From contig NZ_MSQB01000008.1 in assembly GCF_002149965.1 (NCBI RefSeq), positions 142,086-206,085 on the forward strand: DNA of 64,000 bases. Direction: 5' to 3'. Under the pieces are notes generated by a model. That model had not been told where the DNA came from. It was given only the letters and a program-made list of their open reading frames with translations, and made no database searches. Every line of letters starts with the position of its first letter. Position 1 is the first letter of the stretch. This stretch comes from Novosphingobium panipatense. Its GTDB lineage: Bacteria > Pseudomonadota > Alphaproteobacteria > Sphingomonadales > Sphingomonadaceae. Shown one piece after another: positions 47,926 through 56,809 of the stretch. A program made the position numbers and the translations under genes.

Positions 47926-50535
47926 TCAGCGTATCGCGCGGCGGTCCTGCCGGGCATTGTGACGGCCATGCTGCCGCGCTGCACTGCCCTTTCCGTCGGA
48001 GATCAGCGTCTGGAGATCGAGCAGGGCGCGTCCCGTGGCCATTCCGCCGTTGCAGGCGATGTAGCGCGGTTCCCAGACCGGGGAGAACTTTTCCTTGTAA
48101 TTGCGCAGCCCTTCGAAGCCGTAGAAGGCTTCGCCGTGGCGGAACAGCATGCCCGCCGCCCGTGCCCAGGTCGGCGCAAGGCGGCGCGCCTCGATGCCGG
48201 AAAGCGGGGCCAGACCCAGGTTGAACCAGGCATAACCCTCCTGCCGTCCCCAGAGCATCAGGCGGGTGAACAGGAAGTCCATGCAGCCGTAGGGCACTTC
48301 GGCACGGTGGCGCATGAGGTCCACCGAAAGTTCCTCCCGGCCCGCCGTCTTCCAGAGATTGGCGAAAGCGACGATCCGCCCCTCGCAGCGTATCACGGCG
48401 ATGTCGCAGCGGGCGATATAGGCCTCGTCGAAGCGCCCGACGCTGAAGGCCTTCTCGCGCTGGCCCTTGGCGCGGAGCCATTCGTCCGAGACGTCACGCA
48501 GCTCGCCCATGAGCGCCGACACGCGCGCGGCAGGAACGATCGCGAACTCCGCGCCTTCACGCTCGGCGCGGCGCATGGCGTGGCGCAGGGGGCGGGCGCC
48601 GGACCCTTCGAGGCCGAAGCGGGAAAGGTCCACGCGCGCCTCTTCGCCGTACTTCATCAGCTGCAGGCCCATGTCGATGGCGACCGGCAGGACCTCGGGC
48701 GTGACCTGATAGAGCAGGACGCGGCCCTGGTTGGCATCGGCCCGCTCGCGCAGGCGCCAGAGCAGTTCGGGCCAGTCGGAGCGTTCTCCCACCGGATCGC
48801 CCATGACGATCCAGGAATGTCCCTGGATCTGGTACATCAGCATCGCGCGGTTGTCCGGCCCGGCCAGGAACAGCTTGTCGCCGGTAAGCGCCAGCATCGA
48901 TTCCGAGCGTGTCGCATGCGCAAGGGCGGCCTCGACATCGAGCGGGCTTTCGTCGGGGCGCACGGCCCGCCGCGAGGGACGCAGCAAGGCGAGCAGGATG
49001 GATGCGCCCGTCACCACGGCAACGGCGAAACTGGTCCGCAAGTAGCGCGAGGCGTCGCCCGACCAAGCGAATTTCCACCAGAGGCTGCTGCGATAGGCCG
49101 GAAAACTCTGGGCGAAATAGCCGATCACGATGACGAGCGCGATCGTCGCGACCATGGCGAGGATCCAGTTTGCGCTCATCACGTCGGCGGTCAGCGCGGT
49201 GCGGCGCCAGAAGCCCTTGCGCGCGACCTGCAACATGGCGGCCACTGCCAGCAGGGTCAGCGCTTCCTCCCAGTCGAGCCCCTTGATCAGCGAGAAGGCG
49301 GCCCCGGCCAGCAGCAGGGCGCGGGTGAGCAGGAACGCGGCGTCGAGACGGCGATAGAGCGCGGGCGCCAGCAGCAGCAGCAGGGTGCCGACCAGGCTGG
49401 CGGCGATCTGGGAAGCTTCGACGAAGGGCAGCGGCACGATGCCGCGGATGTCGGCCATGCGCTCGGGCAGGGCGGGCGTCGCGCCGGAGAGGAGCAGGAT
49501 CGCGCCGCCCAGGAAGACGAGCAGCGCGACGGCGCGGGGCGCCAGGCTGACCATCATCGTCTCGCCCGCCTTGAGTGCGAGGACGGCAGGCCGCCGCCAG
49601 CGCGCGTGCTCGTGACGGACAAGCAGGACGAGCGCGAGGGCAAGCGGCAGGATGTAGTAGACGATACGGTACACGAGCAGCGCGGCCAGGAGTTCTCCGG
49701 CAGGGATCTGCGGGCAGAGCGCGATGACGGTGGCCTCGAACACGCCGAGGCCGCCGGGAACGTGGCTGACCAGTGCCACCACGATGGCAAGGACGTAGGC
49801 GAGCAGCAGCGGCGGATAGAGTCCGGCCGGGGCATGGGGCAGCAGGATGAACAGCGTCCCGCAAGCCGTGGCGATGTCTGCCAGCGCCACCAGCCCCATG
49901 CGTGCGGTCGTTTCCGGGCCGGGCAGGTTCCGGCGCCGGGCAAGGAGCGCTCCGCCTGCCAGCAAGGCCAGCAGCCCGGCGCCCGCCACATGCTGGAATT
50001 CGAGCGAAAACCTGTGGCCTGCGGCAAGCAGTGGACGATGATGGAGCAGGAGGGCAAGGGCAACTGAGGTGAAGACGCCGCTCCAGAAAGTAACCCCGGC
50101 GATGGCGGTGACGCGCGCCACTTCTCCGGTGCTCAGGCCCCTGGCGCCATAGATGCGCAGCCGCGCGGCAGCGCCGGTCAGGATGCCGAAGCCGAGGTTA
50201 TGGCTCAGCGTATAGCTGGTGAAGGAAGCGAGCGCGGCGGTGCGATAGGGCAGGGGCCGTCCGATCGTGCGCAGGGCCATGACGTCGTAGAGGGTGAGCA
50301 GGAGGTAGCTCGCCGCAGTCAGGCCAAGCGCGGCGGCGAGGCGCCATGCGGGGATAGCGCGAAGGGTGCGGATCAGCGTGTGGGCATCCAGCGAGAGGGC
50401 CAGCCGGTGCAGGCAAAGCCCCGCCAGCGTCAGCATCAACGCGGCGGCCGCCAGTTGCGCGGGGACGGCCAGTCTGCGCGCCAGCGGCTTCAGGGCGGTA
50501 AGGTCAACCGCGCGGGACGGGAGAAGCGCGGTCAT
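47926..50535 (-). CDS. mprF: Phosphatidylglycerol lysyltransferase (MprF/LpiA): flippase plus synthase
   Basis: 869 residues from the ATG at 50535; an ATG five codons earlier is possible. The N-terminal ~520 residues hold about 12-14 membrane helices (flippase, with SFTSYTLSHNLGFGILTGAAARLRIY). The C-terminal ~300 residues are the GNAT-like DUF2156 synthase (YQIQGHSWIVMGDPVG, RKALR-like RRAEREGAEF, YGCMDFLFTRLMLW). It uses Lys-tRNA to aminoacylate phosphatidylglycerol, lowering membrane charge against cationic peptides and acid. The ATG overlaps the stop of the DUF2147 gene. Confidence 0.94.
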   Translation of the reverse strand: MTALLPSRAVDLTALKPLARRLAVPAQLAAAALMLTLAGLCLHRLALSLDAHTLIRTLRAIPAWRLAAALGLTAASYLLLTLYDVMALRTIGRPLPYRTAALASFTSYTLSHNLGFGILTGAAARLRIYGARGLSTGEVARVTAIAGVTFWSGVFTSVALALLLHHRPLLAAGHRFSLEFQHVAGAGLLALLAGGALLARRRNLPGPETTARMGLVALADIATACGTLFILLPHAPAGLYPPLLLAYVLAIVVALVSHVPGGLGVFEATVIALCPQIPAGELLAALLVYRIVYYILPLALALVLLVRHEHARWRRPAVLALKAGETMMVSLAPRAVALLVFLGGAILLLSGATPALPERMADIRGIVPLPFVEASQIAASLVGTLLLLLAPALYRRLDAAFLLTRALLLAGAAFSLIKGLDWEEALTLLAVAAMLQVARKGFWRRTALTADVMSANWILAMVATIALVIVIGYFAQSFPAYRSSLWWKFAWSGDASRYLRTSFAVAVVTGASILLALLRPSRRAVRPDESPLDVEAALAHATRSESMLALTGDKLFLAGPDNRAMLMYQIQGHSWIVMGDPVGERSDWPELLWRLRERADANQGRVLLYQVTPEVLPVAIDMGLQLMKYGEEARVDLSRFGLEGSGARPLRHAMRRAEREGAEFAIVPAARVSALMGELRDVSDEWLRAKGQREKAFSVGRFDEAYIARCDIAVIRCEGRIVAFANLWKTAGREELSVDLMRHRAEVPYGCMDFLFTRLMLWGRQEGYAWFNLGLAPLSGIEARRLAPTWARAAGMLFRHGEAFYGFEGLRNYKEKFSPVWEPRYIACNGGMATGRALLDLQTLISDGKGSAARQHGRHNARQDRRAIR

Positions 50536-50960
50536 GACCGTTTGCTCCATATCTGCGACTTGCAGATCAGCCCGTGGAGGATGCAGCCGCTGATCCTGAG
50601 ATGCGCCGGATCGGGCTGGTGAATGCGGGAGAAGAAGCTCCCGCCCATGTCGGGCACATAGACCTCTCCCTGCCAGCCGCCGTCGCCCTCGCGGTGGTAG
50701 TCGCGCAGGAGCTGGGTACCGACGAGATGGCCGACCCCGGCATCGGCGGCATCCGCCACGGCCTGCCCGCCGACCCAGGTCACGGTGCCGCAGAGCATCG
50801 CACCGCAAGGCGCGACGGCCACTTCAACGTCCCCGCGCGGATTGAGCCAGCGGCCGAAGGGATTGGGGGCATTGGCGGGCTGGGCGGGCGCGGCGGCGCA
50901 AAGCAAGCCGAGGATCGGAATGATCGCGCCGAGACGGAGGCGGTGGGGAATGTTGGTCAT
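50532..50960 (-). CDS. DUF2147 secreted protein
   Basis: 142 residues. Signal peptide to about residue 30 (GAIIPILGLLCAAAPAQPANA), then a DUF2147 beta domain: FGRWLNPRGDVEVAVAPCG, LCGTVTWVGG, GWQGEVYVPDMGGSFFSRI and LRISGCILHG. Paired Cys residues could form disulfides in the periplasm. Function unknown. It overlaps both neighbours by four bases (ATGA), so it is the middle gene of a three-gene lipid-modification operon. Confidence 0.92.
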   Translation of the reverse strand: MTNIPHRLRLGAIIPILGLLCAAAPAQPANAPNPFGRWLNPRGDVEVAVAPCGAMLCGTVTWVGGQAVADAADAGVGHLVGTQLLRDYHREGDGGWQGEVYVPDMGGSFFSRIHQPDPAHLRISGCILHGLICKSQIWSKRS

Positions 50961-51724
50961 CGGGTGGTATCCGTAAGGGCATGAGCGGCGATGGCATCGC
51001 GCACCGCGCCGAACAGTCTGTCGGCATCCTTGTTCAGGTAGTGGTCGCCGGGCAGCACGATCTGGGTCAGGCGCGGCAGGTGGAGCAGCGGGCAGAGGCT
51101 TTCCGGTTCGTCGCGGCCATGGATGCAGACCACGGGCACCCAGTCCAGCTTGCGGGCACTGGCAAGCGCCGGGGCATCGGGCGTGGTCTCGTCCAGCCAT
51201 TCGAGCGGGGAGACGCGCAGGAAAACGGTGCGCGTGGGGACGGTCAGCACCACCAGCGAGACATGGCGGCGCAAGTCCTGGGGCAAATGCTCCAGCCCGA
51301 CATGGACCATGTCCGAGCCGAAGGACTGCCCCAGCACCACGACGCGATCGGTATGGCCCAGCGCCATCGCGCGCTGCATGGCCTCGGCCAGCATCGCCGA
51401 GACTTCCTCCGGGCTGCGGCGGATCTTGAAGTAGTTGAGCGAGTTGACCGAGACCGTGGCCACGCCGTGCCGGGCGAGGCGGGCTGCGATCTCTCCGCCG
51501 AGTCCGGTTCTGGTGCCCATGTCGCCGGAAAGCAGCACGGCGGCATAGCGGTGCTCTTTCGAGGCGCCCTGGGCAGGCAGGTCCGCGAAGGGGCTGGCAT
51601 CCCACGCGCCCAGCCCCCCCAGCACTGCAGCCAGCACTGCTGCCAGCGCCGCTACGACGACGATGACGGCTGCGATCGAGCGCACCAGTGCGTGCCGAGG
51701 CTTGTGTGGAGCTGTCCCTGTCAT
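50957..51724 (-). CDS. VirJ/AcvB-like alpha/beta hydrolase, probable lysyl-phosphatidylglycerol hydrolase
   Basis: 255 residues. One N-terminal membrane helix or signal (about 15-40), then an alpha/beta-hydrolase domain with nucleophile elbow GQSFGSD and a late His in LPGDHYLN. AcvB of Agrobacterium and AtvA beside lpiA in Rhizobium belong to this family; AcvB has been described as a periplasmic lysyl-PG hydrolase. The operon with mprF fits a make/remove pair. Shorter than AcvB, which has an extra N-terminal domain, so it is closer to VirJ. Confidence 0.88.
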   Translation of the reverse strand: MTGTAPHKPRHALVRSIAAVIVVVAALAAVLAAVLGGLGAWDASPFADLPAQGASKEHRYAAVLLSGDMGTRTGLGGEIAARLARHGVATVSVNSLNYFKIRRSPEEVSAMLAEAMQRAMALGHTDRVVVLGQSFGSDMVHVGLEHLPQDLRRHVSLVVLTVPTRTVFLRVSPLEWLDETTPDAPALASARKLDWVPVVCIHGRDEPESLCPLLHLPRLTQIVLPGDHYLNKDADRLFGAVRDAIAAHALTDTTR

Positions 51725-51927
51725 GCCACGGGTCTGCGCCCGGCGATCTTGCCGCAGGGTGGAGCCAACATGGACTTTCCTTAATGTGACTTGCGCGGTC
51801 GGCAGTGCGATAAGGCAGGGCGAGGGTGCAGCTTGCGTCCAGTCTCATGCTGGCGCCGGGGATCTTGCCGCTTCATGTCCGTTTCGCCCTTTCTTCTCTT
51901 CAACTCCGCCGCGGAAGCGGCCTGCGC

Positions 51928-52374
51928 ATGAGCGAGGTCAGCGACCGCAAGGGCCGGCTTCTGGGCCTGCTGCCGATGCTGGGCGCGCTGCTCGCGGTGA
52001 CGGGCGCGCTGACCTGGGGAGATATCTGGGCGCAGCGCCACTTCGGCCTGATCGGACAGACCCTGCCGCGTCCGCACGGCGTCGTTCAGGGCGAGAGCTG
52101 GCGGCAGGTGCTCGATTTCACCGCCGACCCCGTGCCCGGCCCGCAGCCGGGGCTGGTCATCACCAGCGTGCGTTCGCGCGGCTATGCCGAGAAAGCCGGG
52201 CTTGCAGTGGGCGACTGGATAGAAAGCGCCGATGGACGAGAGCCGCCGACGCTTCAGGCACTGGCGGAAGAGTTGTCTGCGCGCGGACAACAGCCTATCC
52301 ATCTTCGCGTGGTGCATCGGGGCGCGGTCCGCATGGTCGAACTCGCCCGTGAACCGGGGCTCATGGCCCGCTAG
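51928..52374 (+). CDS. Membrane-anchored PDZ-domain protein
   Basis: 148 residues from the ATG at 51928. An N-terminal membrane helix (about residues 13-31, LLGLLPMLGALLAVTGALTW) is followed by a periplasmic PDZ domain at about 70-140 (GLVITSVRSRGYAEKAGLAVGDWIESADGREPPTLQAL). It stands just before a response regulator and sensor kinase in the same direction, 85 bp away. A role as an accessory sensor for that kinase is inferred. Upstream start codons are open but lack a ribosome site. Confidence 0.82.
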   Translation: MSEVSDRKGRLLGLLPMLGALLAVTGALTWGDIWAQRHFGLIGQTLPRPHGVVQGESWRQVLDFTADPVPGPQPGLVITSVRSRGYAEKAGLAVGDWIESADGREPPTLQALAEELSARGQQPIHLRVVHRGAVRMVELAREPGLMAR

Positions 52375-52459
52375 AGCGGCTTTCGATCCGATTGCATCGG
52401 TTCGGCCACTCTAGGTTATTGGAATGCTCTAACGCGATGTGAAGGGGCCGGACGGAAAG

Positions 52460-53146
52460 ATGGGTCACAAGCTGCTGGTCGTCGAGGACGACGACGCCAC
52501 GGCCACGTACATCGCCAAGGGCATGGCCGAGGAAGGCTTCGTGGTCGATCGCGCGGCGAACGGGCGCGATGCGCTGTTCCTGGCCAGCGACGGCACTTAC
52601 GACGCGATCGTGCTCGATCGCATGATCCCGCAGATGGACGGCATGTCGGTGCTCGGTGCGCTGAGAGCCGGGGGTATCGAAACCCCGGTCATCGTGCTTT
52701 CTGCGCTGGGATCCACGGACGACCGCGTCACCGGCCTGACATCGGGGGCGGACGACTACCTCACCAAGCCGTTCGCCTTTGCCGAGCTGCTGGCCCGCGT
52801 GCGCCTGCTGGTGAAGCGCGGCGGCGGCCAGGCTGCGGTCGAGACCCGGCTCGCCTGCGGCGATCTGGAAATGGACCTCCTTGCCCGCAAGGTCCGGCGC
52901 GGCAGCCGCGCCATCGACCTCCAGCCGCGCGAGTTCCGCCTGCTGGAATATTTCCTGCGCCATGTCGATGAGGTCGTGACGCGCACGATGCTGCTGGAGG
53001 CGGTGTGGGACTATCACTTCGATCCCGGCACCAACGTCATCGACGTCCACGTCAGCCGCCTGCGCCGCAAGCTTGACGAGGACGGCGCGGGGCCGCTTCT
53101 GCACACGGTGCGCGGCGCGGGTTACCGGCTGGGACTGGCGGCTTGA
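52460..53146 (+). CDS. Two-component response regulator, OmpR family
   Basis: 228 residues from the ATG at 52460; a GTG at 52439 would add seven. Receiver with acidic pair VVEDDDATA, phospho-Asp in DAIVLDRMIPQMDG and DDYLTKPFA, then winged helix ending VIDVHVSRLRRKLDEDGAGPLLHTVRGAGYRLGL. The C-terminal wing resembles QseB/PmrA/CopR-type regulators. The stop overlaps the kinase TTG start. Confidence 0.94.
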   Translation: MGHKLLVVEDDDATATYIAKGMAEEGFVVDRAANGRDALFLASDGTYDAIVLDRMIPQMDGMSVLGALRAGGIETPVIVLSALGSTDDRVTGLTSGADDYLTKPFAFAELLARVRLLVKRGGGQAAVETRLACGDLEMDLLARKVRRGSRAIDLQPREFRLLEYFLRHVDEVVTRTMLLEAVWDYHFDPGTNVIDVHVSRLRRKLDEDGAGPLLHTVRGAGYRLGLAA

Positions 53147-54537
53147 AGCCGAGAACGCGCGTGCCGCGTTTTCTCCGTTCGACCACCCTGCGCATCTTCG
53201 TTCCGGTGGTCCTGTTCCAGCTTGTCGCCACCGGGGGCGTGCTGACTTTCGTCTGGATCGCCGGCCAGCAGAGCGTGCGTGACGAGCAGCGCGCGCTTGT
53301 CGGCGAACTGCGCGAGGAACTGCTCGACACCTGGCAGGACGGTGGTTCGGAGGCGCTGCAAGCCAATATCGAACGGCGCCTGCGCAGCGAGGGACGCCGT
53401 GCGCCGGTACTGCTTCTGGCCGACCGCGCGGGACGTACCCTGATCGGCAATCTTTCCGCCTTGCCGCCCGGGCTGGAGGCGGACGGCGCGACCGGTGGAT
53501 TGTTCGAGACGGTGCTCTATCGCAGCGACGGCATGCAGCCGCAGAACATGGTCCTTTCGCAAACCCGGCTGGGCGACGGGACCACATTGCTCGCCGGGAT
53601 CGAGATCGGGCGCGACCTGAAGCTCCAGCGCAGTTTCGAGCAGGCATTGCTTGCCGCGCTGTTCCTGGCCCTGCCGCTGGCCATGCTGGTGGCGGTGCTG
53701 ACGTCCCGTCTTGTCGGCCAGCGTGTCCATGACATGGCGCAGACCGTGCACCGCGTCGGCAGCGGGGCTTTCGATGCGCGCGTCGCACTCGACGGTTCCG
53801 GCGATGCCTTCGACGAGCTTGCGGGCGAGATCAATGCCATGCTGGCGCGGATCGAGACGCTGGTGGGCGAGCTTCGGGTGGTGGCGGAAGGGCTGGCGCA
53901 CGACTTGCGCTCGCCGGTCACACGGCTGCGCGCGGCCTTGGAGCAGGCGGCGCGCGAGGCCGCCGATCCCGCCGCCGAGGCGGCGATGCAGCGCGCCCTG
54001 ACCGAGGCGGATACGCTCACCCGCATCCTCACCACCGCGCTCCAGATCGGCCGTGCGGAAGCGGGAATAGGGCGGGAACGCTTCGAGGAAACCCGGCTGG
54101 ACGATTTTCTCGGTGATCTCGCGGCGCTCTACGAGCCCTATGCCGAGGATGCGGGCTTCGTGCTCCGCGCAGAGGCACCTGCTGGCCTCGCCGTGTCGCT
54201 GCACCGTGAACTGATGAGCCAGGCGCTGGGCAATCTGGTCGACAATGCCGTCAAATATGCCGAGGGCGGCAGTGCGATCGCACTTTTCGCGCTCAGGCAG
54301 GAAGGGCAGATCGTGTTGGGCGTGCGGGACGATGGGCCGGGGATCGCGGAGGATCGCCGCGAGGCCGCCTTGCAACGCTTCGGCCGGCTCGATCCCAGTC
54401 GGGCGGTGGCCGGTTCCGGGCTGGGGTTGGCACTGGTCGAAGCGGTGGCGAAACTGCATGGCGGCCGCGTCGAACTGGCGGAAGCGCCGGGCGGCGGACT
54501 GGAAGTGCGGCTGAACCTCCCGTCTTCCCGGACTTGA
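53143..54537 (+). CDS. Two-component sensor histidine kinase
   Basis: 464 residues, TTG start overlapping the regulator stop. Two membrane helices (about 15-37 and 165-187) enclose a periplasmic sensor; HAMP follows (about 188-240), then H-box GLAHDLRSPVTRLR and ATPase motifs (NLVDNAVKYA, DDGPGIAEDRR, GSGLGLALVEAVAK). The last codons and the TGA stop come from the left arm of a REP palindrome (54526-54552), so the tail may be lineage-specific. The signal is unknown; envelope or metal stress would fit this subfamily. Confidence 0.94.
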   Translation: MKPRTRVPRFLRSTTLRIFVPVVLFQLVATGGVLTFVWIAGQQSVRDEQRALVGELREELLDTWQDGGSEALQANIERRLRSEGRRAPVLLLADRAGRTLIGNLSALPPGLEADGATGGLFETVLYRSDGMQPQNMVLSQTRLGDGTTLLAGIEIGRDLKLQRSFEQALLAALFLALPLAMLVAVLTSRLVGQRVHDMAQTVHRVGSGAFDARVALDGSGDAFDELAGEINAMLARIETLVGELRVVAEGLAHDLRSPVTRLRAALEQAAREAADPAAEAAMQRALTEADTLTRILTTALQIGRAEAGIGRERFEETRLDDFLGDLAALYEPYAEDAGFVLRAEAPAGLAVSLHRELMSQALGNLVDNAVKYAEGGSAIALFALRQEGQIVLGVRDDGPGIAEDRREAALQRFGRLDPSRAVAGSGLGLALVEAVAKLHGGRVELAEAPGGGLEVRLNLPSSRT

Positions 54538-54636
54538 TCCGGGACCGCTGGCAATTCTTTAGGCGCGGCGGTGTGTCAGGGCGCCTTGCCGAGGGGCGAG
54601 CTGTTCATGGCCAGCGGTCCCGGATCAAGTCCGGGA
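54526..54636. repeat. REP-type inverted repeat, paired copy B
   Basis: 27-bp arms 54526-54552 and 54610-54636, perfect inverted copies sharing the CCCGGACTTGATCCGGGA core with copies A and C, separated by 57 bp. The left arm overlaps the final four codons and the stop of the histidine kinase gene; the right arm ends 12 bp from the convergent glycosyltransferase stop. Confidence 0.9.
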
Positions 54637-54647
54637 CGACGTGGTGC

Positions 54648-56786
54648 CTAGACCGTCTCCAGCGCCCGCGCGCCAACCGGAAGCGCTGCGTTCGCAGGCA
54701 CAGCAGCGACCCGGCCGGTGCGTTCGAGCTTGCCCCAGCCGATGCCCTTGCCTGCGAAGGCGGCGCCTACCGCGCGGATCACCACGCTGTACATGAGCTG
54801 GCGGTAAACGAAGCGCTGGGCCAGCAGCAGCAGGGGACGGAAGCGTTCGCGGCGGGTGTCCAGGCGATAGGCGATCCAGCCGCAGGCCAGGTCCACCGCC
54901 GTGAAAGCCAGCCAGTAGGCCCCCATGCGCAGCACGTCGGTCTGGGTCTGCGCCCAGCCGTGCTGCGAGACGCGCAGGCCCGTGCCGCCGATCGAGATCA
55001 GCAGGGCGAGGTCGATGGCGGGGGAGATCACCGCGAAGACGATCTGGAACAGCCAGGCCTGCGGCATGCCGATGAAGGCAAGGCCGGAAGGACGCCCCTT
55101 CGCCAGGGTGCCGCGATGCTTCCAGAGGCACTGGAGCGTACCGAACGACCAGCGGAACCGCTGCTTGGACAGGGCGGCGAAGCTTTCGGGCGCCTCGGTC
55201 CAGGCGACGGCGTCCTCGTCGTAGGCGATCTTCCAGCCCTTGCGCTGGATGGCGATGGTGAGATCCTGGTCTTCGGCCAGCGTGTCTTCGGGATAGCCGC
55301 CGACATCGTCCAGCGCCTCGCGCCGCCAGGCGCCGACCGCGCCGGGCACCACCATGATCGCGTCGAGCTTCGTCAATGCGCGGCGTTCGAGGTTCTGCGC
55401 GGTGACATATTCCACGCCCTGCCAGCGGGTGACGAGGTTCACGCGGTTGCCGACTTTCGCATTGCCCGCCACCGCGCCGATGCGGGGATCGGCGAACCAG
55501 CGCACCAGCCGCGAGATCGTCTCGCGCTCGAACTGGGTATCGGCATCGAGCGCCACGATCACGCTGCCGCGGGCGTCCTTGAGCGCACGGTTGAGCGCGG
55601 CGGCCTTGCCGCCGTTGACCAGCGTGAGCAGTTCCACGCGCGAATTGCCTGCGAAAGCCTCGGAAACGATGGCGCTGGTGCGGTCCTTCGATCCGTCGTC
55701 GGCAACGATGATCTGGAGCTGGCGATAGTCGCTTTCGAGCACGCGCCGCACCGAGGCCTCGATCACGCGCTCCTCGTTGTAGGCGGGGATGATGACGGTG
55801 ACGAGCGGATCGCACGTATCTTCCGGGGCGGCCATCGGTTGCGGACGGCGCAGCAGGCTCGCCAGTGAGGCGAGGCCGATCGAGCGCAGTACGCCGAGCG
55901 AGATCGCGAAGAAGAAGGTCCAGTTGAGCGCGACGAGGATCGCGGCGAGAACGCCGAATAGCGCGACGTCGGCGCGCACGGCGGCGAGATCCACGCCGTC
56001 CACCTTGGGCATGACCGCGTCGTGAGACAGGCCCGCGAGGGTCGAGACGGGAACGAAGCTGTAGCCGTCCTGCTTCAGGCGCTCGATGATGACGGGAAGC
56101 GCGGCCACGGTCTGCGAACGGTCGCCGCCGCCGTCGTGCAGCAGGATCACGTTCTCCGAACGGTCGGGGCTGGCGGATTCGACCTGCGCGATCGTGCTGT
56201 CGATGATGTGCTGGACGCCGGGGCGCTTCCAGTCGTCGGGATCGACGTGGAGGCCGACCACGGTATAGCCATGCTGGCGGGCGATCGCGGCGGGGACGAG
56301 TTCGTCCGCCGTGGTCGGCTCGGCGTCTCCGAAATAGGGCGCGCGGAACAGGCGGATCGAATGGCCGGTCGTCGCCTCGATCAGCCGCTGGGTGGCATTC
56401 AGTTCCAGGCCGATGCCGGTGGCGGCTTCCTCGGCCATGTTGGGGTGGGTGTAGCTGTGATTGCCGATCTCGTCGCCGTCGGCGGCGATGCGCTTGACGA
56501 GATCGCGATTGGTCAGGGCGTTCTCGCCGACCATGAAGAAGGTTCCGGGAACGTGGTACTGCTCCAGGATCGAGAGGATGCGCGGCGTCCAGGTCGGATC
56601 GGGACCGTCGTCGAACGTCAGGGCCAGCTTCTTCGGCAATGCGCCGGTGCGATGGACGACATAGGGCGTCGGCAGGCGCGTATAGCTTTCCGCGGAGACC
56701 ATGCCGGTGGTCGGGTCGAACGCGATCCTGCGGCTGCCGTCCTGCGGCGTCGCGGTCACGTCGAGGATCTCGCCTTGTCCTTCCAC
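54648..56786 (-). CDS. Polysaccharide deacetylase-GT2 part of a frameshifted three-domain gene
   Basis: Open frame of 712 residues from a GTG at 56786, but the frame itself continues upstream toward the frameshift near 56810. Residues 50-265 form a NodB polysaccharide deacetylase: LALTFDDGPDPTWTP, GNHSYTHPNM and a late LLHDGGGDRSQT. After a membrane helix comes a GT2 glycosyltransferase (about 330-560: VTVIIPAYNEERVIE, ALDADTQFE, EDQDLTIAIQRKG, QRFRWSFGTLQ) with several C-terminal helices. Together they resemble processive makers and modifiers of poly-N-acetylglucosamine-like exopolysaccharide. The N-terminal GH18-like part is in another frame. Confidence 0.85.
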   Translation of the reverse strand: MEGQGEILDVTATPQDGSRRIAFDPTTGMVSAESYTRLPTPYVVHRTGALPKKLALTFDDGPDPTWTPRILSILEQYHVPGTFFMVGENALTNRDLVKRIAADGDEIGNHSYTHPNMAEEAATGIGLELNATQRLIEATTGHSIRLFRAPYFGDAEPTTADELVPAAIARQHGYTVVGLHVDPDDWKRPGVQHIIDSTIAQVESASPDRSENVILLHDGGGDRSQTVAALPVIIERLKQDGYSFVPVSTLAGLSHDAVMPKVDGVDLAAVRADVALFGVLAAILVALNWTFFFAISLGVLRSIGLASLASLLRRPQPMAAPEDTCDPLVTVIIPAYNEERVIEASVRRVLESDYRQLQIIVADDGSKDRTSAIVSEAFAGNSRVELLTLVNGGKAAALNRALKDARGSVIVALDADTQFERETISRLVRWFADPRIGAVAGNAKVGNRVNLVTRWQGVEYVTAQNLERRALTKLDAIMVVPGAVGAWRREALDDVGGYPEDTLAEDQDLTIAIQRKGWKIAYDEDAVAWTEAPESFAALSKQRFRWSFGTLQCLWKHRGTLAKGRPSGLAFIGMPQAWLFQIVFAVISPAIDLALLISIGGTGLRVSQHGWAQTQTDVLRMGAYWLAFTAVDLACGWIAYRLDTRRERFRPLLLLAQRFVYRQLMYSVVIRAVGAAFAGKGIGWGKLERTGRVAAVPANAALPVGARALETV

Positions 56787-56809
56787 GTCGACATTGGCCG
56801 CCTGCTTCA

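Noticed and set aside
52375..52440. Palindromic stretch after the PDZ gene (CCGATTGCATCGG and AGAGC/GCTCT elements) as an operator
   Set aside because: It resembles a common intergenic filler repeat in alphaproteobacteria and has no tie to a regulator that I can show.
54625..56809. Continuation of the GH18-like frame through the deacetylase-GT2 region without a stop
   Set aside because: The translation becomes Arg/Ala/Pro-rich and loses all motifs after 56816, while the other frame carries clear NodB and GT2 domains; it is the frameshift, not a long alternative protein.
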